Shown here piece by piece: positions 58,913 through 64,000 of a stretch of DNA of 64,000 nucleotides. The notes below the pieces were generated by a model. The model worked only from the letters and a program-made list of their open reading frames with translations. It was not told the origin of the DNA and did no database searches. The translations under genes and the position numbers were made by a program. How positions within the stretch are numbered: the first letter of the stretch is position 1; each line of letters opens with the position of its first letter. Origin of the DNA: Streptomyces vietnamensis (GTDB taxonomy: Bacteria > Actinomycetota > Actinomycetes > Streptomycetales > Streptomycetaceae); NCBI RefSeq assembly GCF_000830005.1, contig NZ_CP010407.1:1579001-1643000 (forward strand), read 5' to 3'.

Positions 58913-59752
58913 TCAGACCAGCGGCTTCGCGCTGTTGACGAGCGTCGTGCGGTAGCCGAGCGACTCGTAGAGCCGGATCGCCGGGGTGTTGCCCGCGAAC
59001 ACGTGCAGTTCGAGCAGGTGCTCCCCGGCCTCCAGGGCGATGTGCTCGGCGAGCAGCATGAGGGCCCTGCCGTACCCCTTGCCGCGCTCCCCCTCGACGA
59101 CCTCGACCTCGAAGACGAAGCCGGTCCCCTTCCCGGGCTCGCGCTCGAGACGGCCCACCCACAGGTAGCCGACGACCTGCCCGTCGCGCACGCCGGCGGA
59201 CACGGTGACGCCCGGGGTCGCGAGGCCCTGCGGGAGGAAGCGGCGGCGGCCGTCCTCGGCCTTGGCGAGCGCCTGCTCCTCCGGGACGCCCCGGTCGATC
59301 CAGCTCTGCGCGAAGGCGGCCCGGGACTTCGCCGACCACTCCTCGAACTCCGCCTCGGTCACCGGCCGGTGCGCGAAGCCCTCCGGCAGCCGCGGCGGCT
59401 CGGCCGGCAGTTCCTTGACCATGTTCCGGCTGCGCTCGGTGTACCCGAGCGAGCGGGCCATCCGCACCGCGGCCTCCGCCTCCGCGGGCACCGAGATCTG
59501 CACCTCGCCGCAGCCCCAGCCGCGGAGGACCTCCTCCGCGGCGAGCGCCGCCACCGTGCCCCGGCCCCGGCGCCGGTCGGGCTCGTCGACCAGGAGGCGT
59601 TCGATCAGGCCGGAGGCGGCGCCGAAGGCCTGATCGGTGGCGAGGTGGACGGATCCGACCCGGCGGCTGTTCACACAGATGTCGAAGGTGCGGGAACGGC
59701 CGCCGTCGGCGGACTGCTGAAGCGGCTCGGACGGCCGCAGGGTGGTGGTCAT
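58913..59752 (-). CDS. GNAT family acetyltransferase with tandem GNAT domains
   Basis: 279-aa protein. Two GNAT-like halves: Arg-Arg-Arg-Gly-Arg-Gly-Thr-Val in the first and Glu-Arg-Gly-Lys-Gly-Tyr-Gly-Arg-Ala in the second, the acetyl-CoA-binding Q/RxxGxG/A pattern being clear in the second. A final Ser-Leu-Gly-Tyr-Arg strand is typical. Substrate unknown. ATG at 59752; no clear ribosome-binding site is seen, so the start could shift. Confidence 0.85.
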   Translation of the reverse strand: MTTTLRPSEPLQQSADGGRSRTFDICVNSRRVGSVHLATDQAFGAASGLIERLLVDEPDRRRGRGTVAALAAEEVLRGWGCGEVQISVPAEAEAAVRMARSLGYTERSRNMVKELPAEPPRLPEGFAHRPVTEAEFEEWSAKSRAAFAQSWIDRGVPEEQALAKAEDGRRRFLPQGLATPGVTVSAGVRDGQVVGYLWVGRLEREPGKGTGFVFEVEVVEGERGKGYGRALMLLAEHIALEAGEHLLELHVFAGNTPAIRLYESLGYRTTLVNSAKPLV

Positions 59753-59794
59753 CAGAGGTGTTCTACCCACCCCGCCGCCGCCCGTCATCCGGAT

Positions 59795-60625
59795 TTACGC
59801 GAGCTCCGGATCCCGGTCCGCGGCCGCCCGCTCGTCGAAGACCCGCATCGCCTTGGCCGTGACGGGCCCGGGCGCGCCCGCGAGCTCACGGCCGTCGACC
59901 CGGTGCACGGCCTGGACGTCGCGAAGGGTCGAGGTCAGGAAGATCTCGTCGGCGCTCTCGAGCACCTCGAGCGGCAGGTCGGTCTCCTCCGCGCCGGTCC
60001 ACTCCACGGCGAGCGCGCGCGTGATGCCCGCGAGGCAGCCGGAGGAGACGGGCGGGGTGAGGATCCGGCCGTCGACCACGACGAAGACGTTGGAGCCGGT
60101 GCCCTCGCAGAGCTGCCCCACGGTGTTGGCGAAGAGCGCCTCGGAGGCCCCCTGCTCGCGCGCCCTGGCGAGGGCGACGACGTTCTCGGCGTACGAGGTG
60201 GTCTTGAGGCCGGTGAGGGCGCCGCGCTCGTTCCGCGTCCAGGGGACGGTGATCACGGCGGTGGAGTCGGGGCGGCGACCGGTCTCGCCGAGGGCGACGA
60301 CCAGGCTCGTCCCGGCGTCGCCGCGCTCGGAGCCGAGCGGGGAGAGACCACCGGTGTACGTGATGCGGAGCCGGCCGAGCTCCATCGGGTTGGCCTCCAG
60401 GACGGCGGCGCAGGCACGGCGGACCTCGTCGAGGTCCGGGTCGGGCAGTCCGAGACCGCGGGCGGAGCGGGTGAGGCGCTCCAGGTGGAGGGTGAGAGCA
60501 AACGTTTCGCCGCGCTCCGCCTTGACCGTCTCGAAGATGCCGTCGCCGACGGTCAGTCCGTGGTCCAGTACGGAGACCCGGGCGGTCTCCGCGTCGTGCA
60601 GCCCGCCGTTGACCCAGAGTTTCAT
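59795..60625 (-). CDS. pabC: Aminodeoxychorismate lyase-like class IV aminotransferase
   Basis: 276-aa PLP enzyme of fold type IV. The lysine that binds PLP is in Leu-Lys-Thr-Thr-Ser-Tyr-Ala-Glu-Asn. N-terminal Trp-Val-Asn-Gly, Asp-His-Gly-Leu-Thr-Val-Gly-Asp-Gly-Ile-Phe-Glu and the C-terminal Ser-Thr-Leu-Arg-Asp-Val-Gln-Ala-Val region match the family. It follows pabB with an ATGA overlap, so it most likely releases pyruvate from aminodeoxychorismate to form p-aminobenzoate for folate. ATG at 60625. Confidence 0.9.
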   Translation of the reverse strand: MKLWVNGGLHDAETARVSVLDHGLTVGDGIFETVKAERGETFALTLHLERLTRSARGLGLPDPDLDEVRRACAAVLEANPMELGRLRITYTGGLSPLGSERGDAGTSLVVALGETGRRPDSTAVITVPWTRNERGALTGLKTTSYAENVVALARAREQGASEALFANTVGQLCEGTGSNVFVVVDGRILTPPVSSGCLAGITRALAVEWTGAEETDLPLEVLESADEIFLTSTLRDVQAVHRVDGRELAGAPGPVTAKAMRVFDERAAADRDPELA

Positions 60626-61707
60626 CGAGAAGTGGCCCTTCCGCTCGCCTCACGGGCGCCCGACTCGTAGGCGCCGGATGACTCATAGGCGCCCGACGCT
60701 ATCGCGACGAGCCGGTCCGCCTTCAGCTCGGTCTCCTCCCACTCGCGCTCCGGGTCGGAGCCCCAGGTGATCCCGGCACCCGTGCCGAAGCGGAGCACGC
60801 CCTCGGGGCGGTCGATCCAGAAGGTGCGTATGCCGACGGCCAGCTCGCCGGTGCCCGCGTCGGCGTCGACCCAGCCGATGCCTCCGCAGTACGGGCCGCG
60901 GGGCGCGGTCTCCAGGGCCTCGATGATCCGCAGCGCGCTGGACTTGGGCGCGCCGGTGACGGAGCCGGGCGGGAAGGTGGCGGCGAGCAGCTCGGGCCAG
61001 CCGGCGTCCTCGCGGAGGAGACCGGTGACCGTGGAGACGAGGTGGACGAGGCCGGGGTGCTCCTCGACGGCGCAGAGCTCGGGGACGGCGACGGTGCCGG
61101 TCTCGCTGACGCGGCCCAGGTCGTTGCGGACCAGGTCGACGATCATCACGTTCTCCGCGTGGTCCTTGGGGAGGAGGTCGGCGGCGGTGCGGCCGGTCCC
61201 CTTGATGGGGCCGGAGGAGATCAGGGCCCCTTCCCTGCGCAGATAGAGCTCGGGGGACGCGGTGGCGATCTCCACGCCGTGGGCGGGCAGACGGATCGTT
61301 CCGGCATAGGGGGCGGGGTTGCCGCGGGCCAGGAGCGCGGTGAGGGCGTCGACGTCGGCGGCGGCCGGGTCCGGCAGCGGCGCGGTCAGCACCCGGCAGA
61401 GGTTCGCCTGGTAGACCTCGCCGCGCGCGATGTGCTCGCGCACGCGCCGTACGCCCGCGGTGTACGCGGCGCGGTCGAGCGAGGACGTCCAGTCACCGGC
61501 GGCGGGACCGCGCCAGGCGCCCGGGACGGGCGCGGGGACCGGGTCGGGCCGGACGTCCCCGAAGCGCGCGCAGGTGAGGCGCCCTTCGAAGTCCGCGCAG
61601 ACGGCCCAGAAGCCTGCGGAGTCCAGTGCCTCGGGGTCGTGGGTGACGTCCCGGAGGTCGGTCGCGACGAGGCCGCCGAAGCGGGCCAGAGGAGCAAGGT
61701 CGTGCAC
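60622..61707 (-). CDS. pabB: Aminodeoxychorismate synthase component I-like (chorismate-binding enzyme)
   Basis: 361-aa anthranilate/para-aminobenzoate synthase-fold enzyme. The Pro-Ile-Lys-Gly-Thr motif carries the Lys typical of PabB, and the rest of the chorismate-binding domain is regular (Glu-Asn-Val-Met-Ile-Val-Asp-Leu-Val-Arg-Asn-Asp-Leu, Gly-Ser-Val-Thr-Gly-Ala-Pro-Lys). The C-terminus has a small Ser-Gly-Ala-Tyr-Glu duplication. The glutaminase part must come from elsewhere in the genome. GTG at 61707. Overlaps pabC, so the pair works as an operon consuming the chorismate made by aroC. Confidence 0.9.
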   Translation of the reverse strand: MHDLAPLARFGGLVATDLRDVTHDPEALDSAGFWAVCADFEGRLTCARFGDVRPDPVPAPVPGAWRGPAAGDWTSSLDRAAYTAGVRRVREHIARGEVYQANLCRVLTAPLPDPAAADVDALTALLARGNPAPYAGTIRLPAHGVEIATASPELYLRREGALISSGPIKGTGRTAADLLPKDHAENVMIVDLVRNDLGRVSETGTVAVPELCAVEEHPGLVHLVSTVTGLLREDAGWPELLAATFPPGSVTGAPKSSALRIIEALETAPRGPYCGGIGWVDADAGTGELAVGIRTFWIDRPEGVLRFGTGAGITWGSDPEREWEETELKADRLVAIASGAYESSGAYESGAREASGRATSR

Positions 61708-61916
61708 GCATCGAGTCTAGGTCCGGCGGGGCGGGGGCACGGGTCGTACGCGGAGGAGGGCGTCAGGGACGCGCGGGGTGGGGTGTGAGGGGCGCGTGAG
61801 GTGGAGGCTCCCCGCCACCTCGGGGACACGGCGAGTGAACGCCGCGCGAACCCTCCGGGAGGCCCGGCCGGGCGCCGTGAAGGCCGTGCAGGTCAGCACG
61901 CTGCGGAAACGCGTTT

Positions 61917-61944
61917 TTGTACTGGCCCAGGAATCCGCTAGAGT
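61917..61944 (+). promoter_or_regulatory. Promoter of the tRNA cluster
   Basis: TTGTAC at 61917-61922, a 16-bp spacer, then TAGAGT at 61939-61944, a close match to the housekeeping -10. The first tRNA (Gly) begins 42 bp after it. The strength of the -10 and position make this the clearest promoter in the window. Confidence 0.75.
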
Positions 61945-61986
61945 TCAACACGTCGCCGGGACGCGCAAGCGAAACGGAAACGACAA

Positions 61987-62059
61987 GCGGACGTGGCTCA
62001 GTTGGTAGAGCATCACCTTGCCAAGGTGAGGGTCGCGAGTTCGAATCTCGTCGTCCGCT
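61987..62059 (+). tRNA. tRNA-Gly(GCC)
   Basis: 73-nt tRNA, acceptor GCGGACG paired with CGTCCGC. The anticodon stem CACCT... encloses TTGCCAA, so the anticodon is GCC. First gene of the cluster behind the promoter at 61917. Confidence 0.96.
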
Positions 62060-62098
62060 CGATGTGGGGGATCTTCCCGAACCCCCGTTATCACTCCT

Positions 62099-62169
62099 GG
62101 TGGAGTGGCCGAGAGGCGAGGCAACGGCCTGCAAAGCCGTCTACACGGGTTCAAATCCCGTCTCCACCT
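62099..62169 (+). tRNA. tRNA-Cys(GCA)
   Basis: 71-nt tRNA. Acceptor GGTGGAG pairs with CTCCACC, and the anticodon loop CTGCAAA gives GCA. It lies 39 bp after tRNA-Gly. Confidence 0.95.
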
Positions 62170-62173
62170 CCAA

Positions 62174-62245
62174 GGACGATTAGCTCAGCGGGAGAGCGCT
62201 TCCCTGACACGGAAGAGGTCACTGGTTCAATCCCAGTATCGTCCA
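62174..62245 (+). tRNA. tRNA-Val(GAC), copy 1
   Basis: 72-nt tRNA with acceptor GGACGAT/ATCGTCC and anticodon loop CTGACAC (GAC). It begins only 4 bp after tRNA-Cys. The acceptor differs from copies 2-4 (GGACGAT instead of GCGCGAT), with compensating changes on the other strand. Confidence 0.95.
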
Positions 62246-62279
62246 CTGGATCTTCGGATCCCGGATCTCCGGATCCCCC

Positions 62280-62351
62280 GCGCGATTAGCTCAGCGGGAG
62301 AGCGCTTCCCTGACACGGAAGAGGTCACTGGTTCAATCCCAGTATCGCGCA
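62280..62351 (+). tRNA. tRNA-Val(GAC), copy 2
   Basis: 72-nt tRNA with acceptor GCGCGAT/ATCGCGC and anticodon GAC. Body otherwise identical to copy 1. Confidence 0.95.
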
Positions 62352-62381
62352 CCACACTTCACGCACCCCTCGGGTGCGCCC

Positions 62382-62453
62382 GCGCGATTAGCTCAGCGGG
62401 AGAGCGCTTCCCTGACACGGAAGAGGTCACTGGTTCAATCCCAGTATCGCGCA
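62382..62453 (+). tRNA. tRNA-Val(GAC), copy 3
   Basis: Sequence identical to copy 2 as far as I can read. It lies 102 bp after it and is separated by a short GC-rich spacer that resembles the next spacer. Confidence 0.95.
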
Positions 62454-62482
62454 CGCAGTACAGGCACCCCTCGGGTGTACCC

Positions 62483-62554
62483 GCGCGATTAGCTCAGCGG
62501 GAGAGCGCTTCCCTGACACGGAAGAGGTCACTGGTTCAATCCCAGTATCGCGCA
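62483..62554 (+). tRNA. tRNA-Val(GAC), copy 4
   Basis: Sequence identical to copies 2 and 3, 101 bp after copy 3. Followed at once by a hairpin terminator that ends the cluster. Confidence 0.95.
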
Positions 62555-62561
62555 CCACCAG

Positions 62562-62596
62562 GAAGCCCCCGGTCGCAGCTCGCGGCCGGGGGCTTC
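62562..62596. terminator. Terminator of the tRNA cluster
   Basis: 15-bp inverted repeat, arms 62562-62576 and 62582-62596 with one G-U pair and a 5-nt loop, followed by TTCG. It also lies just beyond the stop of the opposing zinc-ribbon gene, so it may serve both. Confidence 0.85.
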
Positions 62597-62608
62597 TTCG
62601 TACCCCCG

Positions 62609-62896
62609 TCAGGAGGAGAAGAGCAGCCGTCCGAAGCCGCCCTTGTGGTGGTGACCGCCGTGGTGACCACCGTGGTGGCCGCCGTGGTGCGGGGCACCCC
62701 AGGCGGGCGCGGCAGGCTGCGCCGGGTAGGCCGGCGGGGCGGGCGGCGCCTGCTGGACCCACTGGGACTCCAGGCGGGTCAGGGCCTCCAGCTCTCCGTA
62801 GTCCAGGAATATGCCCCGGCAACCGCTGCACTGCTCGATCTGGACACCGTTGCGGTTGTACGTGTGCATGGCCGCATGGCACTTGGGACACTGCAT
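62609..62896 (-). CDS. TFIIB-type zinc-ribbon protein with His-rich tail
   Basis: 95-aa protein. The N-terminus has a zf-TFIIB-type ribbon with Cys-Pro-Lys-Cys (residues 3-6) and Cys-Ser-Gly-Cys (about 23-26). A Pro/Ala-rich linker follows, then a His/Gly-rich repeat (Gly-Gly-His-His) and a final basic-hydrophobic end. The His repeat may bind nickel or other metals; that is inference. ATG at 62896. Function unknown but such proteins are common in Streptomyces. Confidence 0.86.
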   Translation of the reverse strand: MQCPKCHAAMHTYNRNGVQIEQCSGCRGIFLDYGELEALTRLESQWVQQAPPAPPAYPAQPAAPAWGAPHHGGHHGGHHGGHHHKGGFGRLLFSS

Positions 62897-62962
62897 GCTC
62901 GGCTCAACTCCCTGACATCGCCGTTCGAATGATGCTTCACCTTACGTGGACGCCGGAAGTGC

Positions 62963-63916
62963 CTACCCGGTTCGATGTCCGGCGATGCGGGCACAGGTGT
63001 CGATCATCACTTCCTCCACCTCGTCGAGCGGCCGGCGCTCGGCCGTGGACTTGGCGAGGGCCAGGGCGGCGGTCTGGACCGTCAGGGCCCGCGCGGGCAC
63101 GTCGAGCCGGTCCCACGGGTCGGGGCCCACGGCGGGGCCGCCCGCCTCCTGGTACGCGCCGAGGAAGCGGGACCAGACCTCGGGCGGCAGGAGGCCGGCG
63201 GCGAACCAGGCGGCGGGCCGGGCCAGATCCCAGGCGGGGTCGCCCAGGCCCAGGTCGTCTATGTCGATGAGCCGCCAGGGCGCGTCGGCCCCCGAGCGGG
63301 TGTCGCGGACCAGCTGGCCCAGGTGGAAGTCGCCGTGGCAGAGGAGCCGGTACGCCGCGGGGGCTTCCGGGACCGTCCGCCAGGCCTCCAGGACGGTGGC
63401 CGTCGCCGGGTGGTCCGGAGCCGCGCGGCGCATCCGGTCCACCGCGAGGGCCGCCTTCGCCGGGGCCCGCATGTCCGGGAGGCGGTCGGCCCAGCCGGGC
63501 GGGGGCGGGGTCCCGTGCAGCAGCGCGAGGAGCCGCGCCGCCTCCTCCCACGGTGCGGCGTCGGGGTCATCCGGGGCGACGGGCGGACCGTACGGCCAGA
63601 CGGTGACCGGGCGGCCGTCGAGCGCGTCGGAGCCGGACCGCGGCAGCGGGAGGGGCGGCAGGAAGACGCCGCCGACGTCCTGGTGCCCGGCCAGCGCGAG
63701 CCGTACGCGATGGGCCTCCGGGTCCGTGCCGGGCGCGTGCGCCTTGGCGACCAGCTCCCCGTGCCGTACGACGGTGCCGTCGTCCCGGTCGGCCAGCACC
63801 CCGACCAGGCCGCTCGCGCAGCGGCAGGGACCGTCTGCCGGGTGAGCCGCCGCACGGGCGAGGGCGGCCAGGCCGTGCAGCGGGGGCGGGGCGGGTATCC
63901 GAGGTGCTGAGTCCAC
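62963..63916 (-). CDS. APH-family phosphotransferase
   Basis: 317-aa protein-kinase-like phosphotransferase. The catalytic loop Cys-His-Gly-Asp-Phe-His-Leu-Gly-Gln and the metal-binding Ile-Asp-Ile-Asp-Asp are visible, with the N-terminal lobe before them. Members phosphorylate small molecules such as aminoglycosides, choline or sugars, so substrate and any resistance role cannot be told from sequence. GTG at 63916. It is separated from the zinc-ribbon gene by 66 bp on the same strand. Confidence 0.88.
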   Translation of the reverse strand: MDSAPRIPAPPPLHGLAALARAAAHPADGPCRCASGLVGVLADRDDGTVVRHGELVAKAHAPGTDPEAHRVRLALAGHQDVGGVFLPPLPLPRSGSDALDGRPVTVWPYGPPVAPDDPDAAPWEEAARLLALLHGTPPPPGWADRLPDMRAPAKAALAVDRMRRAAPDHPATATVLEAWRTVPEAPAAYRLLCHGDFHLGQLVRDTRSGADAPWRLIDIDDLGLGDPAWDLARPAAWFAAGLLPPEVWSRFLGAYQEAGGPAVGPDPWDRLDVPARALTVQTAALALAKSTAERRPLDEVEEVMIDTCARIAGHRTG

Positions 63917-63957
63917 TCCCGGAGCGTACGGGGTGCCGGACGGGCCTGTCGGGAACG

Positions 63958-63996
63958 CGCTCGGGAATGCCGCTCGGGGCTGCCGCTCGGGAATGC
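63958..63996. repeat. Three 13-bp tandem repeats at the window end
   Basis: Copies cgctcgggaatgc at 63958-63970 and 63984-63996 are identical, with a variant (cgctcggggctgc) at 63971-63983. It lies just upstream of the phosphotransferase gene's GTG, in its probable promoter region. Confidence 0.7.
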
Positions 63997-64000
63997 GCGA

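Noticed and set aside
61708..61986. Small gene between pabB and the tRNA cluster
   Set aside because: Short frames on both strands lack ribosome sites and overlap the clear tRNA promoter.
62174..62554. Regularly spaced 72-bp repeats, CRISPR-like at first sight
   Set aside because: The repeats fold as tRNA-Val(GAC) with correct anticodon arms; the spacers are about 29-34 bp and partly alike.

Overview
The window is Streptomyces chromosome. It is very GC-rich with strong third-position GC. It carries the C-terminus of the developmental regulator BldD, the sporulation protein SsgB, and an actinobacterial core gene order (alaS-ruvX-mltG-aro, relA-apt-secF-secD-yajC-ruvBAC-yebC-pdxTS, pimA-acyltransferase-pgsA, HIT-thrS). 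Almost everything is vertically inherited core genome. The clear exception is a solo TnpB-type gene inserted between ruvX and mltG.

Layout. 1-171 is the end of bldD, followed by a strong terminator. 347-15289 is a long minus-strand block, read right to left: DUF948 protein, DUF6167-like protein, alaS, ruvX, [tnpB insertion], mltG, aroE, a small membrane protein, aroC, aroK, aroB, aroQ, a P-loop protein, a degenerate-site Xaa-Pro-peptidase-like protein, efp and nusB. Many of these genes overlap by 4 bp (GTGA or ATGA), which implies translational coupling. 15458-17665 is a plus-strand STAND/NB-ARC ATPase. 17700-22812 on the minus strand holds rpsD, rarA, a VKOR-family membrane protein, hisS and a glyoxalase-II-like hydrolase. 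22976-25198 on the plus strand holds a membrane-anchored cyclophilin and a DUF349 protein. 25284-40 kb on the minus strand holds relA, apt, secF, secD, yajC, ruvB, ruvA, ruvC, yebC, pdxT, pdxS, a LemA-like protein and an MBL hydrolase. A 0.5-kb intergenic region with dispersed repeats then precedes the PIM lipid operon (pgsA, acyltransferase, pimA).

41764-45812 carries an EF-G2-like GTPase and a large unknown membrane protein. Next come the Ap4A-phosphorylase-like HIT protein, a potassium channel and thrS. 49287-52025 is a little-understood group: a PD-(D/E)XK-like DUF4365 protein coupled to a protein with an OB-fold-like C-terminus, divergent from a DEDDh exonuclease. Two nearly identical tRNA-Val(CAC) genes flank a 3.4-kb segment with an SRPBCC protein and a very large polytopic membrane protein. 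55.7-61.7 kb has ssgB (preceded by a possible 13-codon upstream ORF), a CGNR zinc-finger regulator, small membrane proteins, a DsbA-like thioredoxin, an acetyltransferase and the pabC/pabB pair for p-aminobenzoate. A tRNA cluster follows (Gly-GCC, Cys-GCA, four Val-GAC), then a TFIIB-type zinc-ribbon protein and an APH-like phosphotransferase.

How the genes connect: shikimate genes make chorismate, which pabB/pabC use for folate. relA, apt, alaS, hisS, thrS, efp, rpsD and the tRNAs serve translation and the stringent response. secDF/yajC serve export. ruvABC, ruvX and rarA serve DNA and RNA processing. pgsA/acyltransferase/pimA build phosphatidylinositol mannosides. No prophage, CRISPR array or secondary-metabolite cluster is visible. 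The points most worth following up are the solo TnpB and its guide-RNA region, the DUF4365/OB-fold/DEDDh group, the palindromic operator before pdxS, the ssgB upstream ORF and the altered metal site of the peptidase homologue.
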